DNA of 64,000 bases, from positions 186,001 through 250,000 of the forward strand of contig JAJNPV010000046.1 in the NCBI GenBank assembly GCA_021155195.1, read 5' to 3'. The notes under the pieces are model-generated. The model made no database searches. It had not been told where the DNA came from and saw nothing but the letters and a program-made list of their open reading frames with translations. Positions 1-9,188 of the stretch are shown in pieces (the first letter of the stretch is position 1; each line of letters begins with the position of its first letter). The translations under genes were made by a program, and so were the position numbers. Source of the stretch: Ohtaekwangia sp. (GTDB taxonomy: Bacteria > Bacteroidota > Bacteroidia > Cytophagales > Cyclobacteriaceae).

Positions 1-81
1 ATAAGAAAGCGCTTCATGGATAATGGGGTTGGTTTTGTGAGGCTAAATGTATTACTTCCGAGCGAAGAATACCATGCATGA
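1..81 (+). CDS. C-terminal end of an upstream gene (partial)
   Basis: Frame 1 is open from the window edge to a TGA at 79-81 and encodes a tail ending in LLPSEEYHA. The TGA overlaps the ATG of the TetR gene in an ATGA arrangement, which is typical of translationally coupled operon genes. Only 26 residues are visible, so the product cannot be named; the overlap is the main reason for believing the frame is coding. Confidence 0.4.
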   Translation: MRKRFMDNGVGFVRLNVLLPSEEYHA

Positions 82-707
82 GTCTGAGAAAAGAAAAAGC
101 CGCACGGCTAAAGCTAAGTGTACTTGATCACACATTAAAATTAATCGGTAAAAAATCGTTTCATGATTTGTATATCGAGGAGATTTGTTCGAAAGTAAAA
201 ATCTCTAAAGTGACCCTGTTCAAATATTTTCCTCAAAAGGAAGATATTCTGCTTTATTATTTTAGGGTGTGGTGCCTGAAGCGGGCCGTGGAGTTTAGAG
301 ACAAACCGAAAGAGGGAGTTGCCGGCATTACATTTTTATTTGATAAACTTGCTGAGGATTGTGAAACGCATCCGGGTATAATCCAGAGTTTGTTTGCATA
401 CCTATCCGACTTAAGGCGACCACCAAAACCTTTCCCGCTTAAAGCGGAAGAGAAAAAACTTCTATTTCCTGATATTGCAGATATTCATTTGGTGGAAATT
501 CAATCGCTTGATCAAATGTTTGAAAAGTTAACCCTGGAAGCAATTTTCAAAAAAGAAGTAACCAAATCCGCATCTACGCGCGACTTAAGCAACTTGTTAA
601 CAACTGTTTTCTATGGTTCTGTAATAACCGCTCACATGCAACAAATAAGTCCGGTGAAGTTTTTCTTTCGTAAGAATGTAGAGATGGTGTTGAAGGGACT
701 ATCGTAG
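78..707 (+). CDS. TetR/AcrR family transcriptional regulator
   Basis: A DNA-binding repressor of 209 residues, the usual TetR length. The N-terminal helix-turn-helix lies at about residues 28-55 and contains the characteristic recognition segment VTLFKYFPQKEDIL. The remaining residues form an all-helical ligand-binding domain with no recognisable specificity. Its ATG overlaps the stop of an upstream partial frame, so the gene is probably the distal member of an operon whose start is outside the window. The regulated target and ligand are unknown. The gene ends in a palindrome-rich spacer shared with the convergent small lipoprotein gene. Confidence 0.9.
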   Translation: MSLRKEKAARLKLSVLDHTLKLIGKKSFHDLYIEEICSKVKISKVTLFKYFPQKEDILLYYFRVWCLKRAVEFRDKPKEGVAGITFLFDKLAEDCETHPGIIQSLFAYLSDLRRPPKPFPLKAEEKKLLFPDIADIHLVEIQSLDQMFEKLTLEAIFKKEVTKSASTRDLSNLLTTVFYGSVITAHMQQISPVKFFFRKNVEMVLKGLS

Positions 708-775
708 TCGATGGTCGTTTAGTCGATAGTCCATAGAAACCAACTATTGGCCATGGACTATTAAACTATGGACTA
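697..775. repeat. GACTATCG/TAGTCCATAG inverted-repeat cluster
   Basis: Two nested inverted repeats fill the gap between convergent genes: GACTATCG (697-704) pairs with CGATAGTC (724-731), and TAGTCCATAG (727-736) pairs with CTATGGACTA (766-775), with a CCATGG palindrome between. The first arm overlaps the last codons of the TetR gene. The cluster may act as a bidirectional transcription stop, although no T-run follows. Confidence 0.55.
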
Positions 776-777
776 AG

Positions 778-972
778 CTACTTCATCCTCACGATCTTTG
801 TCCTCTTTCTCTCGAACATTCGAATATGACGATTGCCTAGCGGGATATCAATCACGTACTTGTTTCCTTTCGACCACATTTTGTGCGTTCGGGGCTTCAC
901 TACTTTAGTACCCGAAGAACTGCAGGAAAGCAGGAGAAGGGCAGAAAACAAAACAAGCAAGACTCTCTTCAT
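778..972 (-). CDS. small basic lipoprotein
   Basis: A 64-residue exported protein with a signal peptide at residues 1-16 and a lipobox LLSC whose Cys17 would be lipidated. The mature part of about 48 residues is strongly basic and contains GNRHIRMFERKRTK. No family is recognised. It is convergent with the TetR gene and divergent from the gene at 1048. An envelope role is inferred only from the lipobox. Confidence 0.7.
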   Translation of the reverse strand: MKRVLLVLFSALLLLSCSSSGTKVVKPRTHKMWSKGNKYVIDIPLGNRHIRMFERKRTKIVRMK

Positions 973-1047
973 TAGTTAGGTTAGAACTCTAAAAATAGCT
1001 TTTTATTTTAAAACAGAGCCAGTACCTTGAGTTTCAATTGGGCAACT

Positions 1048-1362
1048 ATGAAAACTTTTGAAACACTTACCGAAGCAATAGCTGATTTGAAAAGTAGGGG
1101 TTATACACAAGATTTTAATTTACGATCAGATTGGATCGAATGTCAGCCTCTAAACCTTCAATTAAGACCTACCGAGTTTCATGTAGATGAAGTACATCGA
1201 TTTGAAGGAATGACCAATCCAGGTGATAGTTCCATTCTCCTGGCTATTCGATCCAGCACAGGAGTAAAGGGTCTGCTGATTGATGCCTATGGCGCTTACG
1301 CAGATACCATTAGCCCTGAAATGGCTAAGCGGCTTAAAGTTGACTCAAATACTTCCCACTAA
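1048..1362 (+). CDS. small conserved Bacteroidota protein (often labelled phosphoribosylpyrophosphate synthetase)
   Basis: A cytoplasmic protein of about 104 residues beginning MKTFETLTEAIADLKSRG. Proteins of this type are widespread in Bacteroidota and are often called phosphoribosylpyrophosphate synthetase. That name is doubtful here, because the protein is a third of the length of a real PRPP synthetase and shows no PRPP-binding loop. The ATG at 1048 is preferred to the in-frame TTG at 1027 because the conserved N-terminus begins there. It is followed after 3 bases by the large exported protein at 1366, suggesting co-transcription. The true function is unknown. Confidence 0.75.
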   Translation: MKTFETLTEAIADLKSRGYTQDFNLRSDWIECQPLNLQLRPTEFHVDEVHRFEGMTNPGDSSILLAIRSSTGVKGLLIDAYGAYADTISPEMAKRLKVDSNTSH

Positions 1363-1365
1363 ATT

Positions 1366-4149
1366 GTGAGTGACATCAAAAATTATTGGATTGCACTACT
1401 GCTTCTCGGTACAATTAATGTTTCGGCACAGATTCAGAACGTTCAAAAAATTGCAGTTTCCAACAAACGGATAATATCTATTAGCGATTTTCAAAACAGC
1501 CACCCAGTTAACAGGCCAATGATTTCTTTTGAGGTAAATGGAAAGACTTACCGCTCAGATTCAAAATCTCCTTTTAATATTGATTTTAAATCCCAGATGG
1601 CTAGTCAATGGGGAATTAGTGAGATTATTTTATTTAGTAATGACAGTAAAGACACGTTAATTCTAAGTAATGTCTTACCATTCGGTCAAGGCAATAATGA
1701 AGCTTACATAACAGGGCTGGGTAGTCATTCACTCTCGCGCACACATTTATTCTTACCGGGTCAAAAACCAATCAATGTTATAGTGCCAGATAATGCCTGG
1801 GAGTTGGGGTATGCTGGAATAAAGTTGACTGATGAGTTAAATCTGTATGGTTTTGTTAAGCGTGATGTTAATTCAATAAATAAGGGCACACGTAAAAGAT
1901 TTGAAACAATTGTGTATCCCGGTGGATCTGTTGTCTATAATTTTTATACAGATTTTTATGTTGGAGATTGGCAGGAAGGACTTCGCAAGGTGTTTCAAAA
2001 GCGCTACCTCTATGCTGTGCCGGACTTTGATGAATCTCTTTTCAAACGGAATGATCTCGCCTGGGTTAAGCAGGCATACGTTATGCATTTGATGATGGCG
2101 TGGGATAAAGACTTTTATGATGCAGTCGATGGAAAATATCATCTTAACGAGTTTATTAAAAAAGGTAAAAAACTTTATGGTGGTGATGATGCCATTTGTA
2201 TTTGGCCTACCTGGCCTACATTAGGTGTTGACCAACGAAATCAGTTTGATCTGTATCGCGATTTACCGGGCGGACTAAAACATCTTCGAGCACTGGCAGA
2301 TGAGGCTCGGAACATGGGGGTGAAATTTTTTATTGCCTATAATCCATGGGATGAAAGCACACGCAGCGAAGGACACTTGCAAGGACTAGCTGATCTGATT
2401 AAAGCTACATCCGCAGATGGTGTGGTGCTTGATACCAAAGGTGAATCAAGTAAAGAACTACAAGCTGCAGCCGATCAGGTGCGGCCAGGTGTGGTGATGT
2501 ATAGTGAAGGAATGGCTGTACCGAAAGATATGCAGGGCATTATTAGTGGGAGAGTACACAACGCACTGTATTATCCACCCATGCTGAATCTCAATAAATT
2601 TATCAGGCCTGATTTTGCAATCCTTCGTGTTGCCGAAGTTTTTAAAGAGCCTATTCAGAGGGAGTATGCTGTAGCTTTTTTTAACGGCTACGGAACAGAA
2701 ATAAATCAGTTTGCACCAGGTCATCCTGAGTATGAGGAAGATCAATACCGATACCTTGGCCGAACGACACGCATCCTTCGCGATAACTCCGATAATTTCA
2801 CTTCTTCAACCTACACGCCTATAATCAAAACTCTTCGTGACAGTATTTGGGTAAATAAATGGGAGCGAGACGAGAAAACAGTCTACACGATTTTTAGTTT
2901 GAAGCCCGAAGGTTTTAACGGAAACTTATTTGAAGTTAATCCATCCGAAGCGAATCATTGGATTGACCTGTGGAAGCATAACGATGTTGAATTAAAAAAA
3001 GCAGGAGGCAGGGTTTATGCTGTAGCTGATGTGGATGGTTTTGACGCTCGGTATTTGGGAACCAACAACGAAGGAAGTGTTTCCTGCATTGTACAATTCA
3101 AGAAGCGCATCGATGCTCACCTGATTGAAGACCGTTTGATCGGAAAAGCTGCAGTGGCAACAAAAGTAAAAATCTGGGCAGGAAATCCTACGTACGAAAA
3201 AGAACCTGTTGAACTGCGGGTCAGTAATGATCAGTTTGAGCTTTCTATTTCCAAACAATTGAACAGCTACGAAGGTAAAATTGTAGTTCAGGCCTTTAAG
3301 GAAGATCAACTAATTGATGAAGCCATTCTTTATCTAAAACCCGGCACTCCAAGATTAATTTCCACATCATCCAAGACACCAGGTGTAGATAAGAAGCCAT
3401 CAGATATGGTGACCATTCCTTCAGGCACATTTAAAATTCACTATACGCAGGGCGATGAGTTTATTCCATATCCAAAAGCAAGAGAAGGAGAAACAGTTAC
3501 AATCAAATCGTTTATGATGGATCGATACCCGGTAACAAATGCAGCCTTCAAAAAATTTATTGATGCTACAGAATATCACCCAACCGATACAACCAATTTC
3601 TTAAAACATTGGCATGGAAATCAAATCCCGAAAGGAGAGGAAGACTTTCCTGTTGCCTATGTTTCGTATGAAGATGTACAAGCCTATGCTGCATGGGCTG
3701 GAAAACGACTGCCTACAGAAATTGAATGGCAGTATGCAGCTCAAACATCTTCGTTAAATGAATGGCCATGGAAACAATCAAAGCCTGTTACACGAAAGGA
3801 AACAGTTGTTACTGAAACGCTTACTGTAAAATCAATTGCCGGGATTGATTCCAAAAACTGTAATCTGGGAGATGGCAAGCCTTATTCTGTTGGAAAGTAT
3901 AAAAGCGGAATGAACCCCAATGGACTTTACGATTTGGTGGGCAGTGTTTGGCAACTCACTAACGATGTGTATGAAAGCGGAAGTTATCGGTATATAATGT
4001 TGAAGGGTGGGAGTTATTTTAAACCCTCTTCCAGCTGGTGGTATGTGCAAGGCGGTCCGCGCGAACTTCATTACCGGCAATTCTTGCTTCGGGTATCGCA
4101 AGGTTTTGAACGAAATGCCACGGTTGGGTTTAGATGCGTGAAAGATTAA
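1366..4149 (+). CDS. exported TIM-barrel (glycosidase-like) protein fused to a SUMF1/FGE-like domain
   Basis: A 927-residue protein with a signal peptide (residues 1-21, ending VSAQ) and two modules. Residues about 25-670 contain a TIM-barrel resembling retaining glycosidases (segments AICIWPTWPTLG, FFIAYNPWDES and ADGVVLDTKGE). Residues about 680-927 are a formylglycine-generating-enzyme-type fold (MVTIPSGTF, RYPVTNAAFKKFI, GKRLPTEIEWQYAA, NGLYDLVGSVWQ, TVGFRC). The segment that carries the paired catalytic Cys residues in true FGE (KGGSYFKPSSSWWYVQGG) has none, so this domain probably binds sugar or peptide rather than maturing sulfatases. The start is GTG, 3 bases after the preceding stop. 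Substrate is unknown; the downstream Gfo/Idh enzyme fits sugar metabolism. Confidence 0.8.
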   Translation: MSDIKNYWIALLLLGTINVSAQIQNVQKIAVSNKRIISISDFQNSHPVNRPMISFEVNGKTYRSDSKSPFNIDFKSQMASQWGISEIILFSNDSKDTLILSNVLPFGQGNNEAYITGLGSHSLSRTHLFLPGQKPINVIVPDNAWELGYAGIKLTDELNLYGFVKRDVNSINKGTRKRFETIVYPGGSVVYNFYTDFYVGDWQEGLRKVFQKRYLYAVPDFDESLFKRNDLAWVKQAYVMHLMMAWDKDFYDAVDGKYHLNEFIKKGKKLYGGDDAICIWPTWPTLGVDQRNQFDLYRDLPGGLKHLRALADEARNMGVKFFIAYNPWDESTRSEGHLQGLADLIKATSADGVVLDTKGESSKELQAAADQVRPGVVMYSEGMAVPKDMQGIISGRVHNALYYPPMLNLNKFIRPDFAILRVAEVFKEPIQREYAVAFFNGYGTEINQFAPGHPEYEEDQYRYLGRTTRILRDNSDNFTSSTYTPIIKTLRDSIWVNKWERDEKTVYTIFSLKPEGFNGNLFEVNPSEANHWIDLWKHNDVELKKAGGRVYAVADVDGFDARYLGTNNEGSVSCIVQFKKRIDAHLIEDRLIGKAAVATKVKIWAGNPTYEKEPVELRVSNDQFELSISKQLNSYEGKIVVQAFKEDQLIDEAILYLKPGTPRLISTSSKTPGVDKKPSDMVTIPSGTFKIHYTQGDEFIPYPKAREGETVTIKSFMMDRYPVTNAAFKKFIDATEYHPTDTTNFLKHWHGNQIPKGEEDFPVAYVSYEDVQAYAAWAGKRLPTEIEWQYAAQTSSLNEWPWKQSKPVTRKETVVTETLTVKSIAGIDSKNCNLGDGKPYSVGKYKSGMNPNGLYDLVGSVWQLTNDVYESGSYRYIMLKGGSYFKPSSSWWYVQGGPRELHYRQFLLRVSQGFERNATVGFRCVKD

Positions 4150-4171
4150 TTTTATTTACTAAAAAGTAAGG

Positions 4172-4663
4172 ATGAGCAGACCTATTCTAAATATCCCATT
4201 AAAACCTGTTGACTGGATTATCGAGGGGATAACATTGTCTATTGTTATAGGCATTGTAGTTTATACCGCCATTCACTACTCAACGCTTCCCGATACAATT
4301 CCTACCCATTATGGATTTAGCGGCAAGGCAGATAGATATGGAGGCAAGTCAACACTGCTGGTTTTACTCGGTGTTCTTATGGCTATGTATCTATTGTTAT
4401 TAGTGGCATCCAGAATTCCACACAAGTTTAATTATGTTACTGCGATAACTGAATCAAATGCACCCCGGCAGTATTCAATATCCCTTCAGATGATGCGCAT
4501 TGTGAAATTGATAGTAGTGATTATCTTTAGCTATATAATTTTAACAACGATTCAAATAGCACAAGGTAAAGTAATGAGTTTGGGTACTTGGTTTATTCCT
4601 ACTGTTTTGTTCTTTCTCTTTGTTGCCATTATAACATACGCAGTTAAATCTTCAATAAAATAA
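4172..4663 (+). CDS. DUF1648 membrane protein
   Basis: A 163-residue integral membrane protein with four predicted helices (about 16-33, 60-82, 107-130 and 138-158). Between the first two lies the DUF1648 signature DTIPTHYGFSGKADRYG. DUF1648 occurs in SdpI-like immunity proteins and in stand-alone membrane proteins; this one is short and lacks the rest of SdpI. It sits 22 bases after the TIM-barrel/SUMF1 gene and 5 bases before the Gfo/Idh gene, so it is probably in their operon. Confidence 0.8.
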   Translation: MSRPILNIPLKPVDWIIEGITLSIVIGIVVYTAIHYSTLPDTIPTHYGFSGKADRYGGKSTLLVLLGVLMAMYLLLLVASRIPHKFNYVTAITESNAPRQYSISLQMMRIVKLIVVIIFSYIILTTIQIAQGKVMSLGTWFIPTVLFFLFVAIITYAVKSSIK

Positions 4664-4668
4664 ATTCT

Positions 4669-5985
4669 ATGACTACCAATCGAAGATCATTCATCACCAC
4701 TTCAGCAAAGGCCGCGTTAGGCGCTGGTCTTGCAACAGCCTTACCATGGGAAGCGATCGCGAACGCAAAAAAAGCAATCTCAGTCAATGACAAAATTAAT
4801 GTAGGAGTTATCGGTATAAACGGCATGGGCTGGTCCGACACCCAATCGTTTATTAAAATACCCGAAGTGAACATTGCTGCTTTATGCGATGTGGATGATA
4901 ATGTGCTTAACTATCGTAAGTATGAATTAGCCAAAAATGGTTTACAAACTAAAACCTATAACGACTATCGAAAGATGTTGGAGAACAAAGATCTGGATGT
5001 AATCATTATTGGTACACCCGATCATTGGCATTGCTTGCAAATGGTTGAAGCCTGTGAAGCCGGTAAGGATGTTTATGTAGAAAAACCAATTGGCAACTCC
5101 ATCGAAGAATGCAATGCGATGGTAGCAGCACAAAAAAAATACAATAAAGCCGTCCAAGTAGGGCAGTGGCAACGCAGTATGCCACACTTTGTGGATGCAC
5201 TAAATTTCATCAAAACCGGTAAGCTTGGAAAAATAAGAACGGTGAAAGCGTGGGCGTACCAGGGTTGGATGAAAAACATTGAAGTAAAGCCAGATAGTGC
5301 GGCACCAGCCGGTGTTGATTATAACATGTGGCTTGGACCGGCCACGAGGAGACCATTCAATCCAAACCGTTTCCATTTCAACTTTCGTTGGTATTGGGAT
5401 TATGCAGGTGGCCTAATGACAGATTGGGGTGTTCATTTAATTGACTATGCGTTGTTGGGTATGGATGCATCGTTCCCTAAATCAGCAGTTGCGTTGGGTG
5501 GCAAGTATGCATATCCTGATGGAGCGCATGAAACACCCGATACGTTGGCTGCTGTATATGAGTTTGATGGCTACAATATGATTTGGGAACATGCACAAAG
5601 CATCAGCAATGGAAACTATGGCAAAGATCATGGCATCTCATACATCGGCAACAATGGAACACTTGTGCTATGGCGCGGTGGTTGGGAAGTGATACCAGAT
5701 GAAAAGAGAATGGAAGCTGTGCCTTATCAACCCAACAAAGGTTCAGGTCTTGATTTACATACAGTAAATTTTATTGAAGCCGTTAAGAGCCGAAGCCTGA
5801 ATAAACTTACTTGCCCGATACAAGCCGGAGCCCACGTAGCCTTCGTGTGTCAAATGGGAAACATCTCCTACAAAACAGGAGCGAAGGTGAGTTGGGATCC
5901 TGCCAAGTCAAAGTTTAATGAAGATAAGGCCAATGGATATTTAGCCGCGAAGTATAATAATGGCTATAAGATTCCTAAAGTTTAG
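4669..5985 (+). CDS. exported Gfo/Idh/MocA family oxidoreductase
   Basis: A 438-residue NAD(P)-dependent sugar oxidoreductase of the GFOR/inositol-dehydrogenase family. The N-terminus MTTNRRSFITTSAKAALGAG has a twin-arginine-type signal, indicating folded export with cofactor. The Rossmann fold begins at INVGVIGINGMG, and the cofactor/active-site motif YVEKPIGNS lies near residue 138. The C-terminal domain has the WGVHLIDYAL segment typical of exported members. It is 5 bases after the DUF1648 gene. The substrate is not predictable, but neighbouring exported sugar-type proteins suggest carbohydrate oxidation in the periplasm. Confidence 0.9.
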   Translation: MTTNRRSFITTSAKAALGAGLATALPWEAIANAKKAISVNDKINVGVIGINGMGWSDTQSFIKIPEVNIAALCDVDDNVLNYRKYELAKNGLQTKTYNDYRKMLENKDLDVIIIGTPDHWHCLQMVEACEAGKDVYVEKPIGNSIEECNAMVAAQKKYNKAVQVGQWQRSMPHFVDALNFIKTGKLGKIRTVKAWAYQGWMKNIEVKPDSAAPAGVDYNMWLGPATRRPFNPNRFHFNFRWYWDYAGGLMTDWGVHLIDYALLGMDASFPKSAVALGGKYAYPDGAHETPDTLAAVYEFDGYNMIWEHAQSISNGNYGKDHGISYIGNNGTLVLWRGGWEVIPDEKRMEAVPYQPNKGSGLDLHTVNFIEAVKSRSLNKLTCPIQAGAHVAFVCQMGNISYKTGAKVSWDPAKSKFNEDKANGYLAAKYNNGYKIPKV

Positions 5986-5993
5986 AAACTAAA

Positions 5994-8024
5994 TTATAGT
6001 TCGGTGATCGTAAATTCGACCCTGCGGTTGATTTCACGGCCATCTATTTCATCATCATTGGATGCGATGGGTCTTGATTCACCATATCCCTTTGCAGTAA
6101 TTCGGTTGGCTTCAATTCCTTTTGATACCAGGTATTGCATTACAGCGGATGCCCTTCGCTCAGAAAGTTTCTGATTGTATTGGGTAGGTCCAACATTATC
6201 AGTATGGCCGGCAAGTTCAATCTTAATTGTTGTGCTGCGTGTAAGCATTTCAATCACACGATCCAATTCCGGAAACGACTCGGGTTTTAATACGGCCTTA
6301 TCAAAATCAAAGAACACACTGTTTAATGTTACCATCGCTTTTGCTTCAATAGCCACCACTTCAATAGGTCTTAGGCGAAAGTCAACACGCTTCGTTGCTT
6401 CAGTAAAGTTTCGCAAGTCAATATTCTGACTTTCAGAAATATGATCTTTTGCTTCCGCACGAATGCTATACATAAATCCGGTTGGCAGCTTAAGTTCAAA
6501 TTCACCAGTAATAGGTTCTGATTGTGAAATGCCCATGTCCTTGCCATCTGGCAAACGTTCATACACAATTTTAGCAGTCAACGGTAAATTAGACTTTGCA
6601 TCTACCAGTTTGCCGGTAACGGTAACCCATGGCTCAGGAGTTCGTAACACAGGAAGCTTCACACTAAAAATATCAATGTTACTTTCGGTGACTCCGCGCG
6701 AGTAGTATGCATATTCGCTATTCAATGGAATATTAAAGTACAAATCCTCAAGGGGTGAATTAATTGTCTTTCCCATGTTTTCAGGAACGGACCACTTCGT
6801 CCAGGTGTCATCCAATCGTTTTGAAACATACACATCACTACCACCAAAACCTCCAAATCCTTTTGAAGAGAAATATAAAGTCTGGTCATCAATAGCCAGG
6901 AAAGGAGAAGATTCCTCAGCTGCCGTGTTCACGATCGAACCTAAGTTCAAAGGCTCTGTCCATACACTATCGTCTTGCATAAAGGTCACATACAAATCGC
7001 GATCGCCATGAGTATCATCGCGTTCAACAGACATCAACAGCGTCTTCCGGTTGTTGGCCAGAAAGTAATTTGCTTTTTCATTAAAGTTATAGTCGTTAAT
7101 AATATTAAGTGCCACGGGTTTCGTCCAGGCCCCACCCACATTTGAACTTATCGAAACTCCGGCTAAACTTTTCTTTCCATTCTTCACATACTTGTTTCCC
7201 AAAATCATAATCACCGACTTACCATCAGGAGTGCTACTAATAGTGTTTACAAAGTTGGGATAGGCATTGTTGAACTGTGTGCCCATATTTTTGGCAAGTG
7301 TCCAATTTCCCTGCTCATCGAGGTTCGAGTACCAAATGTCTTCCTGGTCTTTTATACCACCCACATTTTCAGGATGGTTCTTGCGACTGAAGTAAAGTGT
7401 TTTTCCATCGGGTGAAAGTAACGGGTTAAGCTCATCATACTCACTATTCACATTGTCATCCAACCGATCAATCACAATTCCGGCAGCGAGATAAGCAGCT
7501 ATTGGAATATCCGCAATGATGGGATAACTGGAGTCTGTAATTGCCACTGCATCAATAGCAAAGTAATCGGGTGTGGCTGCACCATCAAACTCCAATTTAA
7601 TAGCTGCTACTTTAAAGCTTGTGGGCTCAACAAAAATATTTAACATTCTTCCTTTAAGGGGAACAGCCATTGGGTTAAGAGTAACAAGTGGATACTCCCG
7701 ATCATTTGCATCGTAAGCCAACACGCGAATAAGCGCGCCTGGATTTAATGACTCGGCAATGGCTATTTGTTTAATGCTCATGGGAGCATCAAAACCAAGT
7801 TTAATAAATTCTTTTCGATTGGGTTTGTCAGGCATCCATGCATTTGGATTTTCTCCAGCGGCTGGAAGCACATTAGGCTTACCGAGTGCTTGGTTAGCAG
7901 AGTATTGCACGGGTGTTAGCTCTGACGATACATCAATTACTTTGGCTGCCCATTTTACAACTTGTGAATTAGCATGTATGTAAGTTCCAGTTACCAGAAG
8001 AGCAACAAGCAGAAGTCGATTCAT
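5994..8024 (-). CDS. OmpA family protein with PD40 beta-propeller repeats
   Basis: An envelope protein of 676 residues from the chosen start (ATG at 8024), which begins directly with the signal peptide MNRLLLVALLVTGTYIHANS; an upstream in-frame ATG at 8054 would add ten residues before it. The middle carries several WD40-like PD40 repeats (LLSPDGKTLYFSRKN, ISSTPDGKSVIMIL, FLAIDDQTLYFSSKG). The end is an OmpA peptidoglycan-binding domain (FFDFDKAVLKPES, LAGHTDNVGPTQYNQKLSERR, INRRVEFTI). It should anchor the outer membrane to peptidoglycan. Related multi-domain OmpA proteins in this phylum often sit near T9SS or gliding genes, but none are adjacent here. Confidence 0.9.
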   Translation of the reverse strand: MNRLLLVALLVTGTYIHANSQVVKWAAKVIDVSSELTPVQYSANQALGKPNVLPAAGENPNAWMPDKPNRKEFIKLGFDAPMSIKQIAIAESLNPGALIRVLAYDANDREYPLVTLNPMAVPLKGRMLNIFVEPTSFKVAAIKLEFDGAATPDYFAIDAVAITDSSYPIIADIPIAAYLAAGIVIDRLDDNVNSEYDELNPLLSPDGKTLYFSRKNHPENVGGIKDQEDIWYSNLDEQGNWTLAKNMGTQFNNAYPNFVNTISSTPDGKSVIMILGNKYVKNGKKSLAGVSISSNVGGAWTKPVALNIINDYNFNEKANYFLANNRKTLLMSVERDDTHGDRDLYVTFMQDDSVWTEPLNLGSIVNTAAEESSPFLAIDDQTLYFSSKGFGGFGGSDVYVSKRLDDTWTKWSVPENMGKTINSPLEDLYFNIPLNSEYAYYSRGVTESNIDIFSVKLPVLRTPEPWVTVTGKLVDAKSNLPLTAKIVYERLPDGKDMGISQSEPITGEFELKLPTGFMYSIRAEAKDHISESQNIDLRNFTEATKRVDFRLRPIEVVAIEAKAMVTLNSVFFDFDKAVLKPESFPELDRVIEMLTRSTTIKIELAGHTDNVGPTQYNQKLSERRASAVMQYLVSKGIEANRITAKGYGESRPIASNDDEIDGREINRRVEFTITEL

Positions 8025-8162
8025 AAAGGAAGTAGCATAAAAATAGCCCAACAATTAGGCGTTAAATAATTTAAAGATAAATCCAACTTTCGATAATACA
8101 AGAACCGGGATGTTGTCAGCGCTACCAAATTGGAAGATTCTTGCACTAAAATAAAAGTGCAG

Positions 8163-8193
8163 TTTGTATAACAGGATTGGAGCGCTATATTTG
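8163..8193 (+). promoter_or_regulatory. Bacteroidota sigma-A promoter of tRNA-Asp
   Basis: A TTTG box at 8163-8166, a 19-bp spacer and TATATTTG at 8186-8193 match the Bacteroidota consensus TTTG-N19-TAnnTTTG exactly. Initiation would be near 8200, about 70 bases upstream of the tRNA gene. Confidence 0.8.
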
Positions 8194-8269
8194 CACCCTG
8201 TTTTAGCAGAACGCTGGTTTTGATGGGTTAAAACCCCAACCGAAACCGCACTGGTAAAAGCAGTAAATT

Positions 8270-8343
8270 GGTCTGGTAGTTCAGCTGGTTAGAATGCCTG
8301 CCTGTCACGCAGGAGGTCGCGGGTTCGAGTCCCGTCCAGACCG
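8270..8343 (+). tRNA. tRNA-Asp (GTC)
   Basis: A 74-base cloverleaf. The acceptor stem is GGTCTGG (8270-8276) with CCAGACC (8336-8342) and discriminator G at 8343. The anticodon stem CCTGC/GCAGG encloses the loop CTGTCAC, with anticodon GTC at 8304-8306. The T-arm contains GGGTTCGAGTCCC. The 3' CCA is not encoded. It has its own promoter upstream and a terminator directly downstream, so it is a single-gene unit. Confidence 0.97.
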
Positions 8344-8344
8344 C

Positions 8345-8368
8345 AAAAGCCTCAATATGAGGCTTTTT
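8345..8368 (+). terminator. rho-independent terminator after tRNA-Asp
   Basis: The stem AAAAGCCTC (8345-8353) pairs with GAGGCTTTT around an AATAT loop and runs into a T tract, two bases after the end of the tRNA. Confidence 0.85.
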
Positions 8369-8408
8369 GCTTTTTAAAGAGTTCAATGTTTTAGACGTAA
8401 AGAGCAAC

Positions 8409-8882
8409 TCATTTCCGATACTCGATTTTAGTAATCCTCCAAACAAATTGGGCGGTAGCAGTTTTCACAATCACTTCATCACCCACCTCTTTTTTCAACA
8501 GTGCTTGTGCCATGGGCGAATCCATGGAGATGTAATCGGTTGCCCCAATAAGTTCTTCGCCCCCTACAATACGCAAACGCTTCGTTAATCCTTTTTCATT
8601 TTTAATCTCCACCCAAGCACCAAACATCACTTTGCCTTCCTGAAAGGGGGAGTAGTTCACCACTTTCAAGTCATCAATGCACTTGCGTAAATAAAGAATG
8701 CGTTTGTCAATTTCCCTGAGTCGTTTTTTATTGTAATGATAATCTGCATTCTCAGAGCGATCGCCAAGGCTTGCAGCCCAATTAACTTTTTGTGTGGTGT
8801 CGGGACGCTCTACCCGCCAGAGGTGATCTAACTCAGCTTTTAACTTCTCTAACCCTTCGGGGGTAATCATCATTGTTTTCAT
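8409..8882 (-). CDS. greB: GreB-type transcription elongation factor
   Basis: A 157-residue factor that rescues backtracked RNA polymerase by stimulating transcript cleavage. The N-terminal coiled coil carries the GreB-specific motif LWRVERPDTTQKVNWAAS followed by GDRSENADYHYNKKRLREID, which contains the acidic tip (D, E). The C-terminal FKBP-like domain spans about residues 80-157 and ends in FVWRITKIEYRK. Length matches GreB. It lies 12 bases downstream of the YciI-like gene on the same strand and is probably co-transcribed with it. Confidence 0.9.
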   Translation of the reverse strand: MKTMMITPEGLEKLKAELDHLWRVERPDTTQKVNWAASLGDRSENADYHYNKKRLREIDKRILYLRKCIDDLKVVNYSPFQEGKVMFGAWVEIKNEKGLTKRLRIVGGEELIGATDYISMDSPMAQALLKKEVGDEVIVKTATAQFVWRITKIEYRK

Positions 8883-8894
8883 AGATCAGCAAAC

Positions 8895-9188
8895 TTACTT
8901 CTTTGCCAGCAGCTTCTTTAAATCCGGATGAGCTTGCGAGGTGAGAAACTCTGTGATGGTGAATTCAGCAAGCTTGTGAATACAAAAAGGATCCTTAGCC
9001 ATAATGGCTTCCACCTCGGCATTAGATTTTGCTAACACCAGAATGATGCCCCCCGTACGAGGCACTTTGCGGCCCGAAGCAACAAATGTGTTCGTCCTAT
9101 AATAGTGGTTTAAAAATTTCATGTGCTCGTTCATGTGAGCATCAATTTGCTCAAGCGGCACAACGTAGGTTAGGTTTACAATGAACAT
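8895..9188 (-). CDS. YciI-like protein
   Basis: A small (97-residue) cytoplasmic protein of the YciI/dimeric ferredoxin-like fold: an N-terminal strand MFIVNLTYVVPLEQI, the conserved H in HMNEHMKFLNHYY, and the KDPFCIHKLAEFTITEF segment that forms the putative His/Asp active site of the family. YciI proteins are proposed lyases or dehydrochlorinases, but their substrates are mostly unknown. It precedes greB in the same operon. Confidence 0.8.
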   Translation of the reverse strand: MFIVNLTYVVPLEQIDAHMNEHMKFLNHYYRTNTFVASGRKVPRTGGIILVLAKSNAEVEAIMAKDPFCIHKLAEFTITEFLTSQAHPDLKKLLAKK

